Shown here piece by piece: positions 11,797 through 22,100 of a stretch of 64,000 nt of DNA. Origin of the DNA: Suillus spraguei (lineage: Eukaryota; Basidiomycota; Agaricomycetes; Boletales; Suillaceae). The position numbers and the translations under genes are program-made. The notes under the pieces are model-generated. The model saw nothing but the letters and a program-made list of their open reading frames with translations, was not told where the DNA came from and did not search any database. Every line of letters begins with the position of its first letter. Position 1 is the stretch's first letter. Location: the NCBI GenBank assembly GCA_016800925.1, contig JABCPU010000020.1:1-64000 (forward strand), in the 5' to 3' direction.

Positions 11797-14557
11797 TAGA
11801 AACTGGTCAGAATTTGTTTATTTCCCGCACAAATGACTACGTTCATGTATCGAACTGATTTACCATTGGGTCGTTCTGTCGGGTATCTCCGCATTAGTGC
11901 GAACCATATAAACTAAAGACTGCTTGCTTTCAATGTCCGTTCATGCAACTACACCGAAAGGGAACCTCTGGGGAAGACTGAGACGTCAGTTCCAGAGCAG
12001 TCCTGTCGGTGAACAAATGCAAGACAATCAATCCAGCTACGGCAGAGGCAACACGTACGCTGGGATACAGAACTGTCATCTCATGACTGTTCTATATCTC
12101 AGTGTTGTGGACTGTAGGCTATAGGTATTGATATTTTTTGATATGACTACTAGTGGGCAAGTGATGCTTTATAGTAGCTGCCGGTCATCGGGTCACAGCT
12201 CCACCGCTCGCTGTTACAGAGTTGCGACCAGTCTTCTGGTATTCCGTGTTCCGTATTCCGTTGGTTTCGGTGAGATAACGGGGACTAGATATGATAACGA
12301 GCGCACAGCAATAATTACTTACCCGAGAATCCGAGTTCCCGGGCCACACATAATTTGTACGTCGTGCTTATTTTCTGCTGATCAGCATCACACACTGCAT
12401 AGCACTGGGAGTCTCAACGACAGATATGGCGAACGTTTATCATTATCTATATTCCACCCAGAGTTGCAAAGATCTCCTATGACTAATTGACAGAGTACCA
12501 TCTTGCCTTGATCTTATAAGTTACCCAGTAGCGCAGTCGCTTGCTACCGTGATTGTACTACTGCCACGCCCCAGCCTCGGACAACAAACGAGGATCTGAA
12601 AAATAGTGACTGAACTTCTAGTTCAGGATAAGCGCGATCCTCGACTAGCTGAAATAGCTGTGAGTTTAATTATGCTTGAAACATTCTTCCGAGGCTCAGC
12701 GCTCATCTGCTAGCAGTCACGCAATGTCCGGTCGCGGGCTATTTGGTAGCTGTGTCTTCCCTTTAATGTAAACAATTTCCGTCACAAAATGATGCCAGTT
12801 GCAACTGTAGTTAGTAATAACTTAGTATTGACTTGACTGAAACATACAAGACATAATAATTACCCATGACACACGTAAGTGTTGACGGTCGAAGCTTTCC
12901 TCGTAGTCTCACCTATCTTTCTGGCGGAATGATAGCTTTCCGCAACTGGAAGTAGTCGTTCTCAGGGGTGTACATTGATAAGAGATCTCAGATATACACT
13001 AGTCAAGTGTTCACCGTTTAAGGGAACGCAATGCATGAAACTTTGTGTAGATCGTGATTGCGATCGGGCGCACGAAACGCGGAGGACCATTCGACGTAAG
13101 CTAGATGCTTCAGAGGGTAGAATGTTGATGGAAACAGTATGGGACCTTGGGAAGGACCGAGAAAATAAATCGAACCCGCGCAACTCGATGCCCTGTGTGT
13201 ATATATGATTTCTCAGTGTCAATGTTCATCAGCTAATATAATGGTAGATCACCCTCAAAGGTTTACTGCGGAAGCTAAGATATCTCATCCATCGAGTCGC
13301 GTCGTGATCAGCAAAATGACCCACTGCATAGAATAAATCGGTAGATTGTGAATAAAGTGATAGTGCTTTGGCAATGTTCATACTTATGGCAGCGGATAGC
13401 ATTAATATTGGCATCTCTTCGCGCGACGATCGGGTAAGTATGAGATGACTCTGGCACTTCCGGACCGCACAAAGCACGGGTATCTGACAAGGTTTGGTTA
13501 GAAGAGAGGCACCGGAACTGAAAAAGTGTACGTAGGATTGTCATCCTGTGTTAATTTTTTTTTCGCTTTGACGAATCTGTCTATAATTGGGTTCAGGGCC
13601 GTGAGGCTGAGAGATGGACTCTGGAGCCCATTGCGACGGCAGGATCGAGTCCATCTGTCTGATAGTCTTCCGAATAGAAGGGAAATAGCCGTTACTTCCT
13701 GGTTTCCCCCGACCATGGAAGACGAGAGATTTCGGATATAGTATTTTAATATTTAAGTATCATCGTTATTTTTGTAAAGCCGCACCGAGTGTTAGACGCT
13801 GCAGAATCAAAACTTGAAGGCAGACTCTGAGACGGACCTTCGAATTAGTGCCCCAGGACCGAACACAAATGATATCTGAGTCTGATCCACAGGCCATCCT
13901 GCGTGCAAATTCAAAGAAAGCATGGATGGATAGGATACAGCACATTAGCTGGTGTTTCTATGCCGGAAAACACTGAGGCCACTAGTAGTAATTGCCACTG
14001 ACACTGCTGCAGGAGACAAGCTTGTCAGTTATGTAAGCCGCTTTTCGGAATCCTAATGCAGTCGAATGAAAAAAAAAACAAAAGTCGCGTTCTGGTTTGT
14101 CATATTCATAGTAATGTAGCGTCCTCTCTTTTCGCAGTGCCACATCAAATGGTCGTCATTCAAATTGTATTTGCTGTCATATCTGATGGTCGTTCTCACC
14201 ATGATGCCCCTGCAAGTAAGTACTGTGCCGTCTGATACACATGCCTGATACCAAAGAACTTTCAGCCAAAGTCTCATCAGAGTCCCTCGATTTTTGTCCT
14301 GCTGTCATTGGGCTTGTGTTGTGTGCAATGTTAGTCTCCTGGATACAAAATGGGGTGAGTGACTGTGGTACTCAGGTGGCTAAAATCAAAAGAGCCTAGG
14401 CCATAAACATCTCAAATCTGCAATTCATGCAGCGAGCGGTACGATTTCGGTCTCAACATATATTCATCTATTCTACGAGATCGGGTCTAGTGATCAAAGT
14501 TGGAGATATTGGTGTTGCAAGGAATGGGCAAGTATCGACCGGAGTCACCAGACTTTC
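11797..14557. other. spacer between the GH3 inverted pair, no recognisable gene
   Basis: Short open frames of 60-134 codons exist on both strands, but none has a family motif or a plausible exon chain. A nested inverted repeat lies at 12589-12643. I see nothing else of note. Confidence 0.5.
12589..12643. repeat. nested inverted repeat
   Basis: An outer pair CGAGGATC (12589-12596) / GATCCTCG (12636-12643) encloses an inner pair CTGAAC (12610-12615) / GTTCAG (12621-12626). This could form a bulged hairpin or cruciform. Function unknown. Confidence 0.55.
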
Positions 14558-16639
14558 TTACAGCTCGACTACAACTCTTTCCAGGAACCATTCCCTGAAC
14601 TTCAGGTCGGATAGAACAACAGGAACCTTTACTTGCGATATCGAGATATTTGCGTTGTCGCATTTCTGCTTGCGATACTCTGCAAAGGTGCCCTTCTTCA
14701 AGAGACGAATGGTTGGCTTTCTCGCTCGGCCTTGCCAGAAAGCATTGCGAAACTCGTTGTTTGCCGCCATGAGGTCTTCGAAAGTTTGCTGCGTCCCCAT
14801 TTTCGCGTCCCTTCCTGCAAACATTAATTAGCTCAGTCTAGCTCAATCACATTACGCAGTAAGCACGAACCCATTTCTCCTCCAATTTCTACCAAATACC
14901 CATAAGTAATAGGCGTATCTCGGTCATCGCCTACAATGGTGAAATCTATAATTTGACCGATCCATCGATTGGCGGCAGACACGATCGCGTCCGTCAATTG
15001 CGACTCTGTGCACGTCGTTCCGAATGCCATCACAAGTCCGCCTCTTCCAAAGCGGGCGAAATTAGTTCAGCTCCTAAAATCGAAGATGTGGCAACTCACT
15101 CTCGCCTGTGAAGGTAATTAATGATAGGCAAACCATCATCTGGAGCGAAGCCTTTAACAGTAACGACATCACCAAGACGATATTTCCACAAGCCATTACG
15201 AGTCGTCAAAAGGGGCTCGTAATGTCCTCCAGGTACAAGTTCCCACTGTGGCGGGGGTGAGCAGACAAAGCTGGGATGCAATGAACGATTCTTACAATAG
15301 ACAGTACACGCTCCGAAGGCTCGTTGGAACGTACGTCCAAAAATTCAGTGACCACATCTACAAACACCACCTTGAAGTCGGTCTTGACGTCACCTTTGTG
15401 GTATGTTATGGCAATGCCACCCTCGGAGCTGCCATAACCAGGGGCCTGGATACTGACAGAAGGTCCGAGTGCGTGAGTAACCTGGTGTCATTAATTGTTG
15501 GTTGTGTAGTGAACCTTTCGCACTTGACATACCTTGAAAACAGAGGCGGCAGCAGGACCTCCAGTAATCCCAACGAACTTTGTTAGGTGAGGCCACACGC
15601 GGACTGCCCAACCCTGGATGCCAGGGGGCCCGATTTTCCGAAGTTCAGTAGCACGAAGAGGGTTTGGATTCAAATGTTTCTGAGATATATTGTAAGCCGA
15701 GTGGAATGTAAAAAAAAACAAGAAAGATGTCACCTCCAAAGGTGCTCGCAGATGGTCTAGGTTTTCGACATCCGGAATGACACCTTTCTCTATGCAGTCC
15801 ACGAGCAGAGACCATTCATCCTCTACATACTGCAGAAAATTGACGAATACATTGGCAAAGAAGAAGCGGATGATCGTCACCCGACGGTCTGCTAATGCAA
15901 ACAGAGCATTCAGAACAAAGAACGCGCGGTAGCTCTTCACCAAGGAAATTGCGCATGGACCTGTTTGTCCCGGCGCTGAAAGTCGGCTGGGATCAGGATC
16001 AGCATGCACAAGGGACAGCGACACGACGGGCTTACTCGATAAGTCAAGCCTCTCATTATCATGCTCGACATCCCAGTTCATTTCCATTCGCAAACAGCCG
16101 GTGCTCACTGAGCAGACTGCCATCTGCTTGGACTGACCGTCGTCGCAATCTATTGTTAAGATTTGCGAATACTTCAGGGAAGCCGGTGACAAGGTAATCC
16201 CCTCTGACGGAGGAAGCGCCAGATATAGAGGATGGTGCAACAGGTGAGGGGGCGGCCGATATCTTGGGAATATCTTTACTGATTTGCCGGATGTCATACT
16301 AGACATGGCAAGGAAATAGGGCAGTCCTGGGGCGAACATGTTCTTGACGTCAACCTCCTTGCAAGGGATCGCAAAAAACTTTGCTATGAACGGCCGGTAA
16401 GATTCGTAGTTTGTGGTAGGGACGAATTCTCGGAAGCTGCGCAGGAATTCTTGATCGTCTTCCGGGTCACCCTGTGCGATAGCCTCACGAAATTTTGCCA
16501 ACTCTGAAGCATCCTGCGCAAACTGAGACGCAGAATTAGGCCGTATGAACTCGAGCAAAGCTCGGTCTGAACGATCCTTCAGCAGTTGAGATAGTTCAGG
16601 GGACAAGGAGTCCAGCAGATCTGTTTCAGGACGGGACAT
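14558..16639 (-). CDS. GH3-family acyl-acid-amido synthetase (604 aa)
   Basis: Six exons on the minus strand: 16639-15734, 15679-15533, 15481-15296, 15245-15100, 15043-14871, 14814-14558. All phases match, giving 605 codons with no internal stop. GH3 enzymes (PF03321) adenylate a carboxylic acid, such as indole-3-acetate or jasmonate in plants, and couple it to an amino acid. The three AMP-binding motifs of the superfamily are visible: SSMTSGKS at residues 113-120, YGSSE at 367-371, and YRLGD at 435-439 in a WKYRLGDVV context. Length matches plant GH3 proteins (about 580-610 aa). The start MSRPE was chosen because the longer frame upstream lacks conservation and crosses what looks like 5' UTR. 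No signal peptide, so probably cytosolic. The acid substrate cannot be predicted from what is seen; fungal members are little characterised. Confidence 0.9.
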
Positions 16640-18858
16640 TGCTACGTTCCGATATGGAGCTGGAATGCAACTTTTTATAATGGTTGACTTATGGCCTGTG
16701 GGATTACCCGCGGCACATCTCAGATACACAAGTTCGCCGTGGTGCTGCCATCCTTCACTATCAGAACTCTATATTTCGGACCGTGACCAGAATAATCCTG
16801 CGCAAGTGATCATAGGTTAGCAGCGGATGACAAGATGAACTTGTGTAAGTACGCGTGATGGTTTAGTCCTTGACTCGCAAGGCCAGGTAATCATAATGAC
16901 GGCACGTACATGATAGTAGGCGCGCGTGATAATCGCAAACTCATCAGGCGAACACCGCGTGTGCAGCACCCGGCAAACCCGGTAAGCTGACGGCATCAAA
17001 CTTATATGATATGTAATCTACTCTAAGCATATTTGAAGCAAAAAGAGGATAGGTGGGTCATTGTTCTTTATAGATGCTGTGCACTGTACACTGGCATGTG
17101 ACCGTAGGAGTTCAATGTAATCAGCTGCAACCAAACACACATTGCCATGCTGACTGGGTGTATTTGATGTCCAAATCAAATCAATTGTTGTGACGGCACG
17201 GTGATGCAGTATGCATGGGACTGCGTTCATCCGGAATTATTTCAGCTTCTGCCAGACGGTCTCAAGAGCGTTACCAAGCATGTTTTCGTCGTGCAAGCGG
17301 GGGCGGGAACTTTAGCAACAGGGTGTGCTTAATTTCAGTTGTAATACAGCAAACATTGGTTTCAAAAACATCCAGACATGTGATAAACACGAATCAATAT
17401 GTTCCCTGCAGAGTACCGAAGAAGTGTCCATCGAATCTTTAATTCTCGTCCCATGATTACACGCCGCCTGCCGCAGACTCGAAAGTAATAGTAATTATTT
17501 TAGTTCCTGCATCAGAGCTGACCAAAAGCTTAGTGTTATAACTACCAAGGAATGAGGTGTAGTCACGTCTCACTGCCAGTACAAACTTGAACTCTCGTAC
17601 GAGCAAGCCAAATATTGTGCCTTGATGGTTTATAGTCTTCAAGCTGATCCCTATACGGTGATACCTCACTGCTGCTCGCCTGCGGACATGAAGTAAGTGC
17701 CCTGACGGTTTCTAGTCCTCGACCCCATATTTATTACTTACATCACTTGTTACTGCTCGCTTGTTGACAGAAAGTAAGTGCCTTGTATCTAGTCTTCGAT
17801 CCATGCTTATGATCCCCATGTCTCGCTGCTGCCCACCAGTTGACAAAAAGTAAGTGCCTTGACGGTTTCTAGTCCTCAACTCATGCTTATGATTCCCATG
17901 CCTTGCTACTGCTCGCCTGTTAACAGTACACCAGTGAACTGGCCCCAAACAGCAGCGCTGGTACTAACGCAACACAATGGAACTTCAGCAGACGAAAAAA
18001 TAATAATTAAGCGCTCACGCTGCAATGTACGAGAATGTGAATGTGGCCATCTAGTAGCCTGAATTAGTCCTCGGTAAAAAAAATTGATTGCAGGCCCTCC
18101 GGTGATTGAATCAGAGGGCCTCCTTTGCCCTCTTCGAGCACCCATAACCAGTGAAAGTTTTCTCAAGGCATTCTCTGAGCACCGTCGAGTTTCGTCGGAT
18201 TCAGACTGGTACTATCGCAGAGCCGCTGGATGCGAAGAACAACTTGAATATGAGCGTAGAGACATCCAGCACAGGATCTGGCGCACCGAGTATATTTTAT
18301 ATGGCGGTCCAGCCTGCGAATGACTTTCATAGGTCTTGGGACTGCTGACGTTAGCTAATTCTAAGGACAAATGTATTTGAGTTTTGCGTTACATGACGCC
18401 AAAATCATACAAGAGTAATACCATGTCACCACACGGTCTTACGGACATGATCTGACCTTGAAAGATGGCGCAAGGTAGTAAAAATCATTCCTTCTGAATA
18501 TTTTTATTTTCTCTCAAAGCTATGTTAGCCAGACCTAAGGATAAAGGGGACCATTGTCACGTATTATGTCTGTGGAACACGACGACTTGACTATGAGAAT
18601 AACACTATGTCTCCACACAATTTTATTTTCATAGTAAGACTTGAGTCAGACCTTGAAGAACAGAAGGCAGGACTAGATGTCAGTTGAAGCCAGCGATGAT
18701 GGACAGATGATCGAGCTTGAATTTGTAAACCGACCACAACAAAGGAGTTCAATTATTATTACCCTCGTGGACCAGACCCAACGCGCGTCAACGATCAGCT
18801 CACTGTCGACGAAGATCAGCTCAGCGCTAACAACGACCAGCTGACGAATGAACTACAG
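16640..18858. other. intergenic stretch with minisatellite, no recognisable gene
   Basis: It holds the upstream region of the GH3 gene, a four-unit minisatellite (17611-17926) and a short hairpin, GGCCCTC at 18093-18099 with GAGGGCC at 18114-18120. The small open frames carry no family signature. The last 180 bases may belong to an extended 5' end of the coiled-coil gene at 18859. Confidence 0.5.
17611..17926. repeat. minisatellite, four units of 76-81 bp
   Basis: Units start at about 17611, 17691, 17772 and 17848. The last three open with AAGTAAGTGCC, and most share GGTTTCTAGTC or a close form, then a TACTGCTCGCC-like end followed by TGACAG or TAACAG. The first unit is the most diverged. 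Non-coding. Confidence 0.75.
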
Positions 18859-20622
18859 ATGACAATGCATACCACAGACCAATCATCAAACACAAGCTCA
18901 TGGCACTCCATTCGTCCTTGGACGCCTCACCTCATCCTCTCAGTCCGTGAAATCACATCTGTATCAGCGACTTTTATTCTCTCTTCAACTCTCTCTCCAC
19001 CGTCTGAAGCTGTTTTGGAAGCAGATCGCGAATCCTCAATACCTGCAACTATAAACACGAATGCAAACTCTGACACCGACCCAGATATAGAACGAGAACT
19101 AGAAACGGAAGTAGAAATCGAAGTCAACGGGGAACTAGGAGGAGAATCAGAAGGGGATACCGTAGGAGATACCACCCGAGGAATAATATCTGAAGCACTC
19201 TCATCTGGCCTCTCGGTATCCGTCAACGGTTCCCCATGGCAGCGCGTCCTCATACGCCTCCTCGAGCCTGTAGACGAGGCTGTTATCATCATATACGGGC
19301 TCATGCCTGGACGGCAGTATGATATCGATCTAGGACTTGTACAGGGTGGATTGGCAAGTTCGATTAGGAGGCAGGTTGTCACTGAAGGTGTGTGCTTTGA
19401 TCTGAGCGGTGATGGTGTGGGGACTTATGAATTTTATTTCGATTTGCGCGTAGAAGCGGAAGGTACGATTGAGAATGGAAGGTTGGACGAAGGGACGAGT
19501 ACTAGTTTTCTCCTCCCACCCTCCTCCTCATCTTCCTCTGCATCATCATCATCCTTAAGCCTATCAATGTCGACCGCGACAATCGAATCAGCCCCCCTCA
19601 CCCACCCACAACCGCGCTCCACATCCCGCTCCACAACACCTACCCAAGAAGACCGTCTCCCAAAACTGCAATCCACCCTCACGTCCCTCCAAACGCACAT
19701 ATCCGAACTAACCACAACCCTCAAATCCACTCGCAGGGACAGCCAAAAAGCAGACGCAGTACTTAAAAACGAAATAGAAGCTCTAAATCGGGCTTCTGAA
19801 AAAGCAAGTGCTACGGAGAGTAAGGCGAGGCAGCGCATCAGGGCGCTTGAGGATGCTGTTAAGCGGGCTAATGAGGGTAGAGAGGATGTTGAGAGGGGGA
19901 GAAGTGAACTTGAAGGCTCTAACCCTTCTTTGAGGAAACAAGTGCGCGAGAAGGAGGAGGAATTTGAAGTTCTCAAAAAGGAGGCCGCTCAAGTGCGTAG
20001 GGAACGCGAGGCGAAGGAGGAAGTGAGGAGAAGACGCATGGAGGGTGTTAAGAGTGAGATTGGGAGCGTCGATCATAGGTTAGAGAGGCTTTATGCGAGG
20101 CAGGAGAAGTTAGATGGGACGGTATTGATTGATTTGGAGAAAACGCTCAGGGAGGTTGAGAAGGAGATACAGGAGGCTGATGCAGAGGCTGATGCAGCTG
20201 CGGCGTATAATGCGACGATTGGGAGATCGATCCAGACGCAACCACCTGTGTCACCTCAGTATCGGAGACATCAGCCACGGACACCAACGTATCGAATTGG
20301 GGATGGCGCGCCTCCTGGATTGGGACTTGCTAATCCGTATGCGAGTTGTCATGCATCCAGTTCTGTATTTTCGCATTCTACAAGTCCATCGCTATCGCAT
20401 CCGAAGGTATCGATATTATCCCATTCAACGAGTTCTACAGGATCGCACAGTGGTAGTATGCTCCCCACTAGTTCTACATCTGGGACGTCGACGCTGTCGA
20501 GCAAGGCACTACCTTTTGAACCAGCCCGTGGGTTTAGGTCTTCATTTCCGCCATTGAAGCCTTCACCTGGTATTGCGCCAATTCAGAGGCCTGCTGGGAT
20601 GTTTCCGAGGGGTGGGGGATGA
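18859..20622 (+). CDS. hypothetical coiled-coil protein (587 aa)
   Basis: Single long exon. An N-terminal domain (residues about 15-200) has a beta-rich look, with SVNGSPWQRVLIRL and GLMPGRQYDIDLGLV, reminiscent of fibronectin III-type folds. It is split by an acidic Glu/Asp-rich insert. A Ser-run follows, then a long charged coiled coil (about 270-450) with a dense Glu/Lys/Arg heptad pattern. The C-terminus is rich in Ser, His and Pro, and the protein ends in FPRGGG. No signal peptide or membrane helix. I cannot assign a function. The start is uncertain: the same frame stays open upstream to about 18730 without an ATG, and an ATG at 18677 in another frame opens a plausible N-terminus, so a short upstream exon or a frameshift is possible. 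Confidence 0.75.
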   Translation: MTMHTTDQSSNTSSWHSIRPWTPHLILSVREITSVSATFILSSTLSPPSEAVLEADRESSIPATINTNANSDTDPDIERELETEVEIEVNGELGGESEGDTVGDTTRGIISEALSSGLSVSVNGSPWQRVLIRLLEPVDEAVIIIYGLMPGRQYDIDLGLVQGGLASSIRRQVVTEGVCFDLSGDGVGTYEFYFDLRVEAEGTIENGRLDEGTSTSFLLPPSSSSSSASSSSLSLSMSTATIESAPLTHPQPRSTSRSTTPTQEDRLPKLQSTLTSLQTHISELTTTLKSTRRDSQKADAVLKNEIEALNRASEKASATESKARQRIRALEDAVKRANEGREDVERGRSELEGSNPSLRKQVREKEEEFEVLKKEAAQVRREREAKEEVRRRRMEGVKSEIGSVDHRLERLYARQEKLDGTVLIDLEKTLREVEKEIQEADAEADAAAAYNATIGRSIQTQPPVSPQYRRHQPRTPTYRIGDGAPPGLGLANPYASCHASSSVFSHSTSPSLSHPKVSILSHSTSSTGSHSGSMLPTSSTSGTSTLSSKALPFEPARGFRSSFPPLKPSPGIAPIQRPAGMFPRGGG

Positions 20623-21437
20623 TGAAAACACTAGTGTGGTAAGTTCGTTGTAGCTCTGGGAAAGTCAGATATGTGCTTGGTGTTCCTCTTAGTTTGTCCG
20701 GGGAGTGCGACGGTCAATATTACATTAAGTATACTACATAATTACAAGAAAACTATACTCATCATTGTGCGGTCTAGGAACAGACATACGAAAAAGGAAA
20801 CTGACCAAGTATTTAAAGTCCGATGAATGAACCATGTTCGAATTTGCACCTGAACAAATGTCGGGTACATTGTTCGCTTCTATCACGGGTGGAAACTAAT
20901 AAGCGATGGAGTAATGTTTGCCTCATAATCGACGACACATATTGTTTCGAGCTCCTTTTCCATCCTCGCGGAAGGCACAGAAAAGTACATGCAAATTTCT
21001 TTGAAGTCTGGTCGCAACCGGCTCGTCAGACATTTGAATCGCGTTCTCGAAAGACAGGAGGGATGAGATTACAGGGAGAGTCACCGATGTGAAGGAGTCG
21101 AGGACTGTAGTCAGCGGTAAGCTTTCGCCAATGATTATCTCGTCTCCTGATATCATGGTGAAGTTATGCTGGTGTCCTAGAAACAGGGGAAGAGATGGAG
21201 AAGCGCAAGTGTGGAAGTAGAAAATATAGAAGCTGGGAGACCAGCATGTACCTTTCAACTACGATGATTGACGCTGCTAATCTGTGGGTTTGAGAAGCCG
21301 AATGATCGCATCCAGCACACGAATGAAATACTGTTTTGAAGAAAGATTCGAAGACTTAGAGTGTTAGAATTAGTACAAAGTGCAATGACCCGAGTCAAAG
21401 TGTGCTTTCCGATGGAAGACCTAATATGCCCAGTTAC
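20623..21437. other. intergenic; possible small minus-strand ORF
   Basis: A minus-strand frame from an ATG at 21156 to a stop at 20923 (77 aa) reads like ordinary soluble protein (MISGDEIIIGE start). It is preceded by a pyrimidine-rich tract and CTAG, as at an acceptor. I could not build a consistent upstream exon, so this may be chance. Confidence 0.25.
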
Positions 21438-21993
21438 TCAACTGCTATTCTCCATCTTAGCAAGCTGATCCACAAGCTGATCCATCACATCTGTCTTGAC
21501 CTCGTTAACTTCAGCACGAACAGGCACAAGTGTCGCGGTAGGATTGAAACCCGGTGCAACACGCCTGAGTGCCTCCTTTCTCCGCCATTCACGCTCGTCC
21601 TCTCTTGCACGAAGATATGCTTCCCTCCTCGCTGTATGTGCCGCGAGTGTCATGCGTCGAGAAGACTCGACTGTGAGTATGTGTGGTTCTAGTGTGTATG
21701 GATAGACAAACTGCGACCTTGTCAGCGAGCCAGATTGATTGAAAGTTGGAGGTACATACATATGGAGTAACGCTATCAGGGAGAGGGTGGATGTCTGGTG
21801 GTAAATGTACCTGCGAGCAAGTTAGTGTAGTCGACGAAGAGGACGTGCTTCGCACAGGTGGAGGAACTCGAAGACCTGGTGACCTTATAAGCGGAACGTG
21901 CGCTGCTGCTGCGTATTGCGATTCAGCTGCTTTAATTAAAACATCAGCCGTTTAGAAGCATAAACATAGAAACTACTCACTTTGATCTAGCAT
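21438..21993 (-). CDS. conserved-looking small charged protein (151 aa)
   Basis: Three exons: 21993-21981, 21929-21760, 21710-21438, phases consistent, 152 codons including stop. The N-terminal third is Ser/Pro-rich. The middle reads LPDSVTPYFVYPYTLEPH, and the C-terminal half is a highly charged predicted helix (ARREAYLRAREDEREWRRKE). I recall similar short proteins in other Agaricomycetes but cannot name a family. It is divergent to NOL10, with only 107 bp between the two start codons, so the genes share a promoter region. The first coding exon is only 13 nt. Confidence 0.7.
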
Positions 21994-22100
21994 GGAGATG
22001 GTTTAAGAAATACTGAGAAATACCGTTTTGAGTCTGACATATCCAGATCGAGATAAACTCATATATTTACATTTTCTTTTTTCAAGTCGACGCAGCGAGG
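21994..22100. promoter_or_regulatory. 107-bp bidirectional promoter region
   Basis: It lies between the divergent start codons of the 151-aa gene (21993, minus) and NOL10 (22101, plus). It is AT-rich with no clear TATA box. Inferred from gene geometry only. Confidence 0.5.

Noticed and set aside
15895..16197. 100-codon plus-strand frame
   Set aside because: Antisense to exon 1 of the intact GH3 gene.
19434..19976. 180-codon minus-strand frame
   Set aside because: Shadow of the coiled-coil gene on the other strand; Ser/Leu-rich because the real frame is Glu/Lys-rich.
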